Positions 29,992 to 38,359 are shown, counted from the stretch's first letter. The stretch is DNA of 39,927 bases from RGIG2041 sp045537695 (GCA_045537695.1 JAZSQB010000030.1:1-39927); one strand, 5' to 3'. Notes: generated by a model not told the origin, from the sequence alone. Translations and numbers: made by a program.

Positions 29992-31515
29992 ATGTTACAT
30001 CAAAGCATAACCGGACGCATACTAATGCGCCTGAAGACTTTGTTTTTGCAGTATAATTCGTCCCTGATTTATCAGACAATCTTGCGCTGCGGCGCTGCTA
30101 TAAAATCAAAATTCGAGACTGGTTGTATTCACGCCATTTGTACATTGCCCTCCAAATTGGAAGCACTGTATGAAACTTCTGTGATTTATGCAGCCGCTAA
30201 TTTCGTGACCGAAAAATGCATTGACGGCATACACAAGGTCGGCGTATTCTTTGAAAACCACAACCAAAACAGCCTCAACCATACCTTGTACACAGTCTGC
30301 AAAGAAAAAGGCTATTTGCGCTTTGCTTATATCTGTGCGCTGTTCTTTGTGCTGATGCTGTTGGTACCGCACGATTACTGGAACAATCTGTACGCCTTTG
30401 TTGCAGCAGTACTCTTAAGCGGTGTGTATGTGTTGCTCTGCGCGCAGAAAAATGGACTTGCAAAAAACGTACGCGCCTTGCCGACTTCTCTCCTTTTGTT
30501 TGCCGTTTCTATTCCGGCAGGTATTTGTATTACACCGGCACCATCCGATGGTCTCCGCGTTGCATTTTTCTTTTTAACGGCGATTTTGTTTATGCTCTTA
30601 TGTGCCGGCGGTATTCCGAATCAGAAAACACTCCATGGCTTTTTGCGCATTCTGCTCATAGGCTTAGGCATCTTCTGCAGCTTTGCTATCATACAGCGCT
30701 TTATCGGTGTCGAGGTTAATCCGGAATTTACAGATATTGCAAACAACGAAGGTATGCCGGGACGCGTGTACTCCACCGTCTCCAACCCGAACAACTTTGC
30801 TGAAATTCTGGTGCTTTTGCTTCCGTTTGCTTATGCGCTGCTGCTCAATACAAAGAAAACCGGCGCAAAGCTTGCATGGGGCGTTGTCATTTTGCTCGCA
30901 CTCGTTGCGCTTGCAATGAGCTATTCCCGCTCCTGCTATATCGCCTTTGCACTGACGGTCCTGATTTTCATTGCACTGTACGATTGGCGCTGGCTGTTGC
31001 CGCTCGGCATTTTCGCTATTTTCTGTATCCCGCTGTTGCCGGAAACAGTACTGAATCGCATTTTGACCATCGGCTCTATGTCCGATTCGTCCAATGCAAC
31101 ACGCATCTATATTTGGGACGGTGTGTTTGCTATGATGCGTGAGCACGGCATTACCGGCATTGGGCTCGGTCCGAAAGCCTTTGGTGAATTGTACCCGCCT
31201 TTTGCACACGACTTTGCACGCAAAGCTGTACATTCCCATATGCTTTATATGGAAATGTTTGTGGAACTCGGTTTGATTGGCGGCATTAGCTTTTTGGTGT
31301 TTATGTTCTCTTGCATCAAAAAGGCACTTGCCACCTATAACCATACAAACCAATTGCTGCGCAATATTATTATTGCCGGCATCGCCTCCCTCGGCGGCAT
31401 TAGCTTTGTCGCAGCCGTGGAATATATATGGTTTTATCCGCGCGTGATGTTTATTTTTTGGATTGTGCTCGGTATCGTGCTGTGCGCAATTCGTCTGGCA
31501 AAACGTGAGAATTAA
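29992..31515 (+). CDS. O-antigen ligase/polymerase-family (Wzy_C) membrane protein
   Basis: A 507-residue polytopic protein. About 105 soluble residues precede the first membrane segment, which is unusual for the family. About 11-12 membrane helices follow. Wzy_C features are STVSNPNNFAEIL (about residues 262-274), SYSRSCYIAF and the large loop with GLGPKAFGELYPP and HSHMLYMEMFVELGLIGG. Family members polymerise lipid-linked repeats or attach polymers to a carrier or protein on the outer membrane face. In a Gram-positive-type cell it may be the polymerase of the wall polysaccharide. The start is ATG after AAGGAG. Confidence 0.85.
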   Translation: MLHQSITGRILMRLKTLFLQYNSSLIYQTILRCGAAIKSKFETGCIHAICTLPSKLEALYETSVIYAAANFVTEKCIDGIHKVGVFFENHNQNSLNHTLYTVCKEKGYLRFAYICALFFVLMLLVPHDYWNNLYAFVAAVLLSGVYVLLCAQKNGLAKNVRALPTSLLLFAVSIPAGICITPAPSDGLRVAFFFLTAILFMLLCAGGIPNQKTLHGFLRILLIGLGIFCSFAIIQRFIGVEVNPEFTDIANNEGMPGRVYSTVSNPNNFAEILVLLLPFAYALLLNTKKTGAKLAWGVVILLALVALAMSYSRSCYIAFALTVLIFIALYDWRWLLPLGIFAIFCIPLLPETVLNRILTIGSMSDSSNATRIYIWDGVFAMMREHGITGIGLGPKAFGELYPPFAHDFARKAVHSHMLYMEMFVELGLIGGISFLVFMFSCIKKALATYNHTNQLLRNIIIAGIASLGGISFVAAVEYIWFYPRVMFIFWIVLGIVLCAIRLAKREN

Positions 31516-31535
31516 TCTGTACGGAGGCGCTCTGT

Positions 31536-33764
31536 ATGAAAATTATGCACTTAATCAGCGGCGGCGACAGTGGCGGCGCCAAGACACATTTAAAAAATTT
31601 GGTCTATAAACTCTCCACCTACGCAACCGTGACGGTTACCTGCCTGATGGAGGGTGATTTCTACACGGATTTTTCCGCAAACTATCCCGACACCGTGCTC
31701 CTCAAACAAAAAAACCGTATGGATATGTCTGTCCTTTCTGCCATTGCAAAAATGCTAAAGGAAGGCAAGTATGACCTGCTGCACGTGCACGGTGCGCGCG
31801 CAAACTTTTTGTCTGTCTTTTTAAAGAAAAAAATTAAAATTCCAATTGTCACGACGATGCATAGCGACTATCTTTTAGATTTTGACGATTTCTTTAAAAA
31901 GCTGATTTTTACAAACATGAACCGCTTTGCGCTTCGTAAAATAGATTATTTCATTGCCGTATCCGACACCTTTGCGGATATGCTGCGTCAAAGAAATTTT
32001 CGTCCGAACAGAATTCAGACCGTATATAACGGCATGGATTTTTCTGCCGTACCGGCAAAGATAATGCCCAAAGCGGATTTTGCCGCAAAATATGGAATCG
32101 ACTATGACGAAAACTGCATCTATGTCGGCATTCTTGCCCGTCTGGATTTGGTAAAAGACGTAGCAACCTTTGTGCGCTGCGCTGCCGAAGCCTCCAAACA
32201 AAATCCGCGACTGCGTTTTATCGTTGGCGGTGACGGTGCCGAACGAAAAAAATTGGAAGCACTGGCAAAATCTTTGGATTTGGAAAACGTACTTCAATTT
32301 ATTGGCTATGTTTCCGATAATTACGGCTTTTTAAATTTTATAGATATCAATACACTGACCTCGCTTTGCGAAAGCTTTCCGTACTCTATGCTGGAAGGTG
32401 CCGCAATGCGTCTTCCAATTGTCGCTTCGCGTGTAGGCGGTATTCCGGCACTTGTTAAAAACGGTGAAACCGGGTATCTGTTTGAAGTCGGCAACTACAA
32501 GGAAATGGCAGAGCACATTCTCCGCCTTGCAGAAGATGCTACCCTAAGACAGCGTATGGGCGACACAATTTATTCGATTGCAACATTGCAATTTTCCGAT
32601 AATGCCTTTGCAAAACGGCATTTGGAAATGTATGCCAACATTATTAGTGACTACAAAGATAGCAAACGCTACGATGTCGTACTCTCCGGTTACTACGGAT
32701 TTCACAACAGTGGTGATGATGCACTTCTATATGCGATTTTAAACGCTCTGAAGGCACAAAAGCCAAATATTCGTCCGCTCGTGCTTTCTGCCGCACCAAA
32801 AGATACACAACTGCACTATGGCGTGGATGCAATTGCACGCACCAATCCATTTGCCGTTTGTAAACATTTGCGCCATGCAAAACTGTTAATTAGCGGGGGT
32901 GGCTCCCTGATTCAGGACGAAACCAGTCCACAGTCCTTATGGTATTACTTAACCATTATTCGTCTGGCAAAAACCTTTGGCTTAAATGTAGTGCAACTGG
33001 CAAATGGTTACGGTCCGGTAAAATATAAATTTGACGAATGGCTGTGTCGGAAAATTTTGCCAAAATGCATAGATGCCATTACCCTGCGCGACCATTATTC
33101 CGTGCAGGAAATAAAAAGACTTGGTCTTGCGGATGCGAACTATCGCGTAACGGCGGACCCTGCGTTGACGTTGCAGCCAAATCCCGATTGTGACGTATCC
33201 AAGCTCCTGCACGAAGCCGGCGTACCGGAAAAGCCATTTATTATGGTTTCTATCCGCAATACCAAAAATACGAAAAACGACTTTAAGCCGCAATTGGCAG
33301 CCGCGCTTGATATAATCAGCCGTCGCTCTGGGTACAGCATTGTATTTTTACCAATGCAGTATCCGCGCGACTTAAATATTTCCCATGAAGTTGCCAAAAT
33401 AATGCAAATGCCGAGCTATATCATCCAGTCGCCACCGGAAGTTACAGAAACGATGTCTTTGCTGACCGCAGCCAAGACCATAATTGCAATGCGACTGCAC
33501 ACGCTGATTTATGCTGCAGCTATCGGTAAGGATGCCGTAGCAATTGATTATGACCCGAAAATTAAAGGCTTTATGCACGATGCGCAAATGCAGCATCGCA
33601 TTGCACTGGAGAATTTCACCGCTGAAAAACTCGTGGAAGAAACAATGGATTGCATACAAAATGAAAGTGCGGTAAACAATACAATACTGAAAAACCGCGC
33701 AGAAGAAAACACAGAAATGGTGCTCAGCTTTTTAGAGGAGGCAGGTGCAAATGGCACTGTATGA
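31536..33764 (+). CDS. csaB: Fusion of GT4 glycosyltransferase and CsaB-type polysaccharide pyruvyltransferase
   Basis: A 742-residue two-domain protein. Residues 1 to about 360 are a GT4 glycosyltransferase (HLISGGDSGGAKTHL at the N terminus, GGDGAERKKLE, and EX7E in CESFPYSMLEGAA). Residues about 370-735 are a CsaB-like pyruvyltransferase (GYYGFHNSGDDALLYAIL, ISGGGSLIQDETS, MRLHTLIYAA). CsaB adds a pyruvate ketal to wall polysaccharide, creating the ligand of SLH domains. CsaB is usually a separate protein of about 360 residues; here the sugar transferase and the pyruvyl transferase are joined. The start is ATG after GGAGG; the 3' end overlaps cysK by 14 bases. Confidence 0.88.
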   Translation: MKIMHLISGGDSGGAKTHLKNLVYKLSTYATVTVTCLMEGDFYTDFSANYPDTVLLKQKNRMDMSVLSAIAKMLKEGKYDLLHVHGARANFLSVFLKKKIKIPIVTTMHSDYLLDFDDFFKKLIFTNMNRFALRKIDYFIAVSDTFADMLRQRNFRPNRIQTVYNGMDFSAVPAKIMPKADFAAKYGIDYDENCIYVGILARLDLVKDVATFVRCAAEASKQNPRLRFIVGGDGAERKKLEALAKSLDLENVLQFIGYVSDNYGFLNFIDINTLTSLCESFPYSMLEGAAMRLPIVASRVGGIPALVKNGETGYLFEVGNYKEMAEHILRLAEDATLRQRMGDTIYSIATLQFSDNAFAKRHLEMYANIISDYKDSKRYDVVLSGYYGFHNSGDDALLYAILNALKAQKPNIRPLVLSAAPKDTQLHYGVDAIARTNPFAVCKHLRHAKLLISGGGSLIQDETSPQSLWYYLTIIRLAKTFGLNVVQLANGYGPVKYKFDEWLCRKILPKCIDAITLRDHYSVQEIKRLGLADANYRVTADPALTLQPNPDCDVSKLLHEAGVPEKPFIMVSIRNTKNTKNDFKPQLAAALDIISRRSGYSIVFLPMQYPRDLNISHEVAKIMQMPSYIIQSPPEVTETMSLLTAAKTIIAMRLHTLIYAAAIGKDAVAIDYDPKIKGFMHDAQMQHRIALENFTAEKLVEETMDCIQNESAVNNTILKNRAEENTEMVLSFLEEAGANGTV

Positions 33765-34668
33765 TAACATAACCGCCCTCGTCGGCAACACCCCTTTGGT
33801 GTGGCTGACCGCTTTTGCCCCTGAGGCAAAGCTATTGGCGAAGGTAGAATTTTTTAATCCCGCCGGCTCTGTCAAGGACAGAGTCGCACTGAAAATGTTA
33901 GAAGATGCAGAACAAAACGGCAAGCTCAAACCGGGTAGCATTATCATTGAGCCGACCAGCGGCAATACCGGCATCGGTATTGCTGCCATTGCAGCGTACA
34001 AAGGCTACAAGGTTATTTTAACCATGCCAGATACCATGAGTGCAGAGCGCAGAAATCTACTTGCGGCATACGGCGCAGAAATTGTGCTGACCGAAGGTAA
34101 ACTGGGTATGACCGGTGCGATTGAAAAGGCAAATGCATTGGCGGCACAGTACGAAAACAGCTTCATCCCCTGTCAGTTTGAAAATACGTCCAATGCGCAG
34201 GCACACTACGAAAGCACCGGACCGGAAATCTGGCAAGATACCAACGGACAGGTTGACATTTTCGTTGCCGGCGTCGGCACCGGCGGTACGCTGACCGGCA
34301 CGGGCAAGTTTTTAAAGGAGAAAAATCCAGCAGTGCAAATCATTGCGGTCGAGCCGTTTGATTCTCCGCTTTTATCCGCAGGGCACGCAGGTCCGCACGG
34401 TCTGCAGGGCATTGGCGCCAACTTTATCCCATCCGTGCTCGACCAAAACATTTACGATGAAATTATCCCTGTTAAAACAGAGGAAGCGTACGCCGCTGCT
34501 CGTAAACTGGTGGCAACCGAGGGCTTACTCGTCGGCATTTCCGCTGGTGCGGCATTGCACGCAGCGCTCAAGCTCTCTGAGCGACCGGAAAACAAGGATA
34601 AAAACATTGTGGTGCTTTTGCCGGATACCGGCGAAAGGTATCTTTCTACAGATTTGTTTAAAGCATAA
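33751..34668 (+). CDS. cysK: Cysteine synthase A (O-acetylserine sulfhydrylase)
   Basis: A 305-residue PLP enzyme that makes cysteine from O-acetylserine and sulfide. PLP lysine Lys42 is in NPAGSVKDR, and the substrate loop PTSGNTGIGIA and the phosphate cup GTGGTLTG are intact. The C-terminal GISAGAA is typical. The start is the ATG at 33751, nine bases after AGAGGAGG; a GTG six bases upstream is too close to that site. It overlaps the pyruvyltransferase gene by 14 bases, so it is cotranscribed with the polysaccharide genes. The reason for that association is not apparent. Confidence 0.94.
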   Translation: MALYDNITALVGNTPLVWLTAFAPEAKLLAKVEFFNPAGSVKDRVALKMLEDAEQNGKLKPGSIIIEPTSGNTGIGIAAIAAYKGYKVILTMPDTMSAERRNLLAAYGAEIVLTEGKLGMTGAIEKANALAAQYENSFIPCQFENTSNAQAHYESTGPEIWQDTNGQVDIFVAGVGTGGTLTGTGKFLKEKNPAVQIIAVEPFDSPLLSAGHAGPHGLQGIGANFIPSVLDQNIYDEIIPVKTEEAYAAARKLVATEGLLVGISAGAALHAALKLSERPENKDKNIVVLLPDTGERYLSTDLFKA

Positions 34669-34672
34669 AAAT

Positions 34673-34704
34673 AAGGCTGAACGAAAATTCGTTCAGCCTT
34701 TATT
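34673..34704. terminator. Bidirectional terminator between cysK and the phospho-sugar mutase gene
   Basis: The 13-base arms AAGGCTGAACGAA (34673-34685) and 34688-34700 pair perfectly; the effective loop is a few bases. T-rich stretches follow on both strands. It closes the convergent polysaccharide-cysK and mutase transcripts. Confidence 0.85.
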
Positions 34705-34712
34705 GTTGCAGA

Positions 34713-36446
34713 TTAAATATTTAAATAACTTCTTACCGCGCCGGAAAGGAAAGCAATCTGACTTTCTGCCGCCGCCTTGCTGTCCGCCGCCGTACAGAAA
34801 TACAGTTTGATTTTCGGCTCTGTACCGGATGGACGGATGGCAATAAAGGTTTTTCCGTCTGCCAGACGGAAGCGCAGTACATTGCTCGAAGCAAAATCGC
34901 CGATTTCGGTGGTTGTACCGTCTGCCAGATACTTGGTGTTGATGCTGTAGTCTTCTTTTTCCGCAATCGCGATGCCGCCAAACTCGCTCGGCATGTTGTC
35001 ACGGATGCTCTGCATCGTATCTGCAATCTTCTGCATACCCTCTTTGCCATGCATATATACCGAAACGGTCGATTCAGCAAAATAACCGTACTTATCGTAG
35101 AGCTCCACCAAACCGTCATAGAGCGTCATACCCTTGGTCTGATAATCCGCCGCCATCTCCGCAATCAGCATCGTTGCGCCGACTGCATCTTTATCGCGCG
35201 CATACGTACCCGGCAGATACCCGTAGCTCTCCTCAAAGCCGAATACATAAGAGTGTGCGCCGGTCACTTCAAAATCCGCAATCTTTTCTGCAATATACTT
35301 AAAGCCGGTAAATACATCGATGACGTCCACGTCGTAGTCTTTCGCAATTTCGCGGCTCAAATCCGAGGTTACAATTGTTTTGATAATCACCGCATTGTCC
35401 GGCAGCTTGCCCTGCTTTTTCTTTGCATCCAGCACATAGCGGCACAGAAGTGCGCCAGTCTGATTGCCGGTCAGCACCTGATACTCGCCGTCCTTATCGC
35501 GCACCACAACGCCCACGCGGTCCGCATCCGGGTCTGTACCGATGATTAAGGATGCATTGTTCTCCTTTGCAAGTGCAATCGCAGCTGCAAACCCTTCTTT
35601 ATCCTCCGGATTCGGAGATTTTACCGTCGAAAATGCTGGGTCCGGCTTAGCCTGATTCGGCTCAACCAATACGTTCTGAATGCCGATTTTTTCAAAAATC
35701 GCTTTTACCGGACGAAGACCCGTACCATGGAACGGTGTGTAAACCACCTTAAAATCCTCGCCAACGGTTTTAAACACGTCCGGATTGATGCTCTGTGCAT
35801 ATATGGCATCCAAAAATGCCTTGTCTACTTCTTCACCAATCATTTGCAGAAGCGGGCTCTTCTCAAATTCTGCATCGGAAATCACCTTTACATCCGCAAA
35901 GATATCACAACCGTTGACAACTTCAACGATAACGTCACTCGCTTCCGGTGGGAACTGCGCACCGTCGCTGCCGTAAGCCTTAAAGCCGTTATATTCCTTC
36001 GGGTTGTGGCTCGCCGTAATCATAACGCCGGCAGCCGCTTTGTAATAGCGAATACCGAAGGACACCTCCGGTGTCGCGTGAATGCTGTCAAACAGGTATG
36101 CCTTGATGCCGTTGGCAATCAGCACCTTTGCCGTTTCTTTTGCGAAGGTGTCGGAAAAATAACGTGTGTCATAACCGATAACCACACCGTCTGCCGCCTT
36201 GCCGCTGTCTAATACATATTTCGCAAGCCCCTGCGCCGCACGGCGTACGGTATAGATGTTCATACGGTTGGTCCCCGCACCCAGAATACCGCGCATACCG
36301 CCCGTACCGAACTCTAAGTCGCGGTAAAAACGCTCCTCAATCTCTTTAGCATCGTCTTTCAGACCGAGAAGCTCCTCGTGGCTTTCCGCATCCAATTTGT
36401 CACTCTCTAACCAGTATTTATACAATTCCTGTGCTGTTTTTCTCAT
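34713..36446 (-). CDS. Phosphoglucomutase/phosphomannomutase (alpha-D-phosphohexomutase family)
   Basis: A 577-residue phosphohexomutase of the PgcA/Pgm2 type, interconverting sugar 1- and 6-phosphates, probably glucose. Domain motifs are the catalytic serine loop TASHNPKEYNGFK, the metal loop GTDPDADR, the sugar loop GFEESYGYLPG and the phosphate loop RPSGTEPK, in order. The EFGTGGMRG N-terminal motif is also typical of this group. I choose ATG at 36444-36446, well spaced from AAGGAAG; an ATG six bases upstream abuts that site. It supplies glucose-1-phosphate, hence UDP-glucose and wall sugars, and sits beside the polysaccharide block but on the opposite strand with its own promoter. Confidence 0.93.
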   Translation of the reverse strand: MRKTAQELYKYWLESDKLDAESHEELLGLKDDAKEIEERFYRDLEFGTGGMRGILGAGTNRMNIYTVRRAAQGLAKYVLDSGKAADGVVIGYDTRYFSDTFAKETAKVLIANGIKAYLFDSIHATPEVSFGIRYYKAAAGVMITASHNPKEYNGFKAYGSDGAQFPPEASDVIVEVVNGCDIFADVKVISDAEFEKSPLLQMIGEEVDKAFLDAIYAQSINPDVFKTVGEDFKVVYTPFHGTGLRPVKAIFEKIGIQNVLVEPNQAKPDPAFSTVKSPNPEDKEGFAAAIALAKENNASLIIGTDPDADRVGVVVRDKDGEYQVLTGNQTGALLCRYVLDAKKKQGKLPDNAVIIKTIVTSDLSREIAKDYDVDVIDVFTGFKYIAEKIADFEVTGAHSYVFGFEESYGYLPGTYARDKDAVGATMLIAEMAADYQTKGMTLYDGLVELYDKYGYFAESTVSVYMHGKEGMQKIADTMQSIRDNMPSEFGGIAIAEKEDYSINTKYLADGTTTEIGDFASSNVLRFRLADGKTFIAIRPSGTEPKIKLYFCTAADSKAAAESQIAFLSGAVRSYLNI

Positions 36447-36471
36447 ATTCATCTTCCTTTCTATGTGTAAA

Positions 36472-36500
36472 AATCTATGATTTTTTATTCAATCGCACAA
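36472..36500 (-). promoter_or_regulatory. Possible promoter of the phospho-sugar mutase gene
   Basis: On the minus strand, TTGTGC (36495-36500) and TAGATT (36472-36477) are separated by 17 bases. The -35 directly abuts the edge of the palindromic repeat at 36501. Confidence 0.45.
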
Positions 36501-36608
36501 TTTTGAAAGTGGGAATTTAGATGAAGTGCGAGGCGCGTACGATGACACAGTACGTTGGTACAGGTCATCGGGCGCAACGATGTATTGCACAAAATTCACC
36601 TTTCAAAA
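36501..36608. repeat. Palindromic intergenic repeat element, copy A
   Basis: A 108-base element in the 388-base gap between the mutase gene and sigF. The outer arms TTTTGAAAG..AATTT (36501-36518) and 36592-36608 are nearly complementary. Nested pairs are GTGC/GCAC (36526-36529 with 36587-36590), CGATGAC/GTCATCG (36540-36546 with 36564-36570) and a central GTAC/GTAC. The core order AGGCGC, TG.CACA.TAC, GCAACG, GTATTG, CAAAAT is shared with copy B (19835-19940) in the same orientation. The rest of the gap (36609-36834) holds two G tracts and no gene or terminator that I can support. Confidence 0.65.
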
Positions 36609-36681
36609 AATGGCAAAAACTATTTATGCTATGTAGCTAAATACATTTTACCAGATTTTTCATCCGGTGGCAACATTATTT

Positions 36682-36708
36682 TTAAGGGGGGGGATGTTTT
36701 AAGGGGGG
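36682..36708. repeat. Paired G tracts
   Basis: TTAAGGGGGGGGATG (eight Gs at 36686-36693) and TTTTAAGGGGGGAAATG (six Gs at 36703-36708) form a 17-base-spaced direct repeat of TTAAGGGGGG. Homopolymers this long are otherwise absent from the window. Each precedes an ATG, but the reading frames are trivial (2 and 11 codons). Confidence 0.5.
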
Positions 36709-36834
36709 AAATGTATTTTGCTGTTATAAATAGCCTTTGCCGTTGATATAAGCAATATTTGATTTTCGTTGATTTAATTTTACACCAGCGCAATTAAAAT
36801 GGCAATTAATAAACTGTGAACTTTTTGTGAAGGT

Positions 36835-37512
36835 TTATTTTAGAAGCTGTTGACGCAGTGCAAGCAATAGCTTTTTCTCAATACGCGAGACCTGAACTTG
36901 ACTGATGCCGAGGCGCGCGGCAATTTCGCTTTGCGTTTTGTTTTCAAAGTAACGCATAGTAAGAATGGCGCGGTCACGCGTGGGAAGGTCTGCCATGGCA
37001 TCGCGCAGCGCAAGACAGTCCAGTAAGCTTTCTTCCGTATCCGGTGCTGCCAGTGTATGCTCTAAAGTGTATCCGGTTTGGGCATCCTCCGCCTGCAGAT
37101 ATTGTAGGGGGCGCGCAGCATCGAGGGCGAGAAGCACATCTTCTGGCTCTAAATGCAAATGATGCGCAATTTCCGTGATAGCAGGCGTTTGTCCGGTTTG
37201 TTTTTCGTGCGCTTCCACATAGGCGTGGATGTGCATAGCATTGGTTTTGATGCTGCGGCTGATGCGCACGGCGCCATCATCGCGCAGATAGCGCTTAATT
37301 TCGCCGAGAATGACAGGGACAGCGTAGGTCGAAAGCTTAACCCCATAGCTGTCATCAAAGCGTTCTACGGCTTTGACAAGCCCAACACAGCCGATTTGAA
37401 ACAAATCCTCGCTGTCATGTCCACTGCCGGCAAAACGCTTGACAATACTGCCGACCAGCCCCAGATTTTCCTGCACAATTTGTTGTCGTTTCTCTAAAGT
37501 GTTTGGTGTCAT
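36835..37512 (-). CDS. sigF: RNA polymerase sporulation sigma factor SigF
   Basis: A 225-residue sigma-70-family factor lacking region 1. Region 2 has DLFQIGCVGLVKAVERFD, and the linker has LSTYAVPVILGEIKRYLRDDG, followed by VRISRSIK, typical of SigF/SigG. Region 4 ends with an HTH (TQSEIAARLGISQVQVSRIEKK). Position directly after spoIIAA-spoIIAB identifies it as SigF, the first forespore-specific sigma. It is held inactive by SpoIIAB until SpoIIAA is dephosphorylated. The start is ATG at 37510-37512, ten bases after the spoIIAB stop. No terminator or spoVA gene follows. Confidence 0.93.
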   Translation of the reverse strand: MTPNTLEKRQQIVQENLGLVGSIVKRFAGSGHDSEDLFQIGCVGLVKAVERFDDSYGVKLSTYAVPVILGEIKRYLRDDGAVRISRSIKTNAMHIHAYVEAHEKQTGQTPAITEIAHHLHLEPEDVLLALDAARPLQYLQAEDAQTGYTLEHTLAAPDTEESLLDCLALRDAMADLPTRDRAILTMRYFENKTQSEIAARLGISQVQVSRIEKKLLLALRQQLLK

Positions 37513-37522
37513 TTTGCTCGCC

Positions 37523-37987
37523 TCACTGTGCAGGCTTTGCGCCGGAAAAAGCCTGGCAAATCGGCTGATGCGCTTGAAACTGCTTTTCCAAAGTCACTGT
37601 TGTGCCCTCACCCAGGATGCTTTGAACAGAAACGCTGTCCATAAAGGCTTCCATAACAGTAAAGCCCATACCGGAACGCTCCGCTTCAGGGCGCGAGGTA
37701 TAAAGCGGCTCCATCGCCCTACGAATATCCTCTATGCCCTTGCCCATGTCTGTGACGTGGACGCAAATGTGCCTGTCTTCTAGTATGCAGTGCACCTCTA
37801 CTACGCCCTGTTGCCCTTCATAACCATGTACAATCGCATTGGTCACCGCTTCCGAAAGCGCAGTTTTGATATCGGAAATTTCCTCCATCGTGGGATCTAA
37901 CTGCATTACAAAGGCAGCTACCGCTGTTCTTGCAAACGCCTCGTTTTCCGAGCGTGCGTCAAATAAAAGTCGCATTTCATTCTTCAT
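37523..37987 (-). CDS. spoIIAB: Anti-sigma-F factor and kinase SpoIIAB
   Basis: A 154-residue GHKL-type serine kinase and anti-sigma factor. The ATP-site motifs are the N box region (ALSEAVTNAIVHGYEG), G1 (VTDMGKGIED) and G2 (ERSGMGFTVMEAFMD). It binds SigF and phosphorylates SpoIIAA. The start ATG at 37985-37987 has GGAGG eight bases upstream and overlaps the spoIIAA stop by 11 bases, so synthesis of partner proteins is coupled. Length is close to B. subtilis SpoIIAB (146). Confidence 0.95.
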   Translation of the reverse strand: MKNEMRLLFDARSENEAFARTAVAAFVMQLDPTMEEISDIKTALSEAVTNAIVHGYEGQQGVVEVHCILEDRHICVHVTDMGKGIEDIRRAMEPLYTSRPEAERSGMGFTVMEAFMDSVSVQSILGEGTTVTLEKQFQAHQPICQAFSGAKPAQ

Positions 37988-38336
37988 TGTTTCCGCCTCC
38001 CCGCACCAGATGGTATGCTTCTTCCACCGTGCCTGCCCATTGCACCAGTTTGTAAACGCCGGACAGACTGATGAGCCTGTCCAACTGCTCCGACACGCCG
38101 ACTAAGACAATTTTGCCGTTCATTGGACGAATCAGGCGATAGCGCCCCATAATCAGGCCGATGCCAGAGCTGTCCATAAAGTTAAGTGCCGAAAAATCGA
38201 AAATAATGTGTATGGCTTTCGTGCGCAAAAATGCGGTATCCACGCTTTCGCGGATCTGCGCGGCGCTGTGGTGATCCACTTCCGCATCCAGATGCACTAC
38301 CAAAGCGCGTCTCTGCACGTTATATTCTATATCCAT
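37977..38336 (-). CDS. spoIIAA: Anti-anti-sigma factor SpoIIAA
   Basis: A 119-residue STAS-domain protein. The phosphorylated serine (Ser58 in B. subtilis) corresponds to Ser56 in NFMDSSGIGLIMGRY. ELDHHTA of Bacillus appears here as EVDHHSA. When dephosphorylated it displaces SigF from SpoIIAB in the forespore. I use the ATG at 38334-38336, seven bases after GGAGG, since this gives the normal N terminus (MDIEYNVQRR). It is the first gene of the operon. Confidence 0.95.
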   Translation of the reverse strand: MDIEYNVQRRALVVHLDAEVDHHSAAQIRESVDTAFLRTKAIHIIFDFSALNFMDSSGIGLIMGRYRLIRPMNGKIVLVGVSEQLDRLISLSGVYKLVQWAGTVEEAYHLVRGGGNNEE

Positions 38337-38359
38337 CGGTCCGCCTCCAATCTTTCCAT

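Noticed and set aside
30664..31353. Minus-strand open frame of about 229 codons opposite the Wzy_C gene
   Set aside because: Composition is typical of antisense to a hydrophobic membrane protein; no start signal or recognisable domain.
36555..36746. Short plus-strand open frame in the gap between the mutase gene and sigF
   Set aside because: It begins inside the palindromic repeat and passes through the G tracts; no ribosome site at its start.
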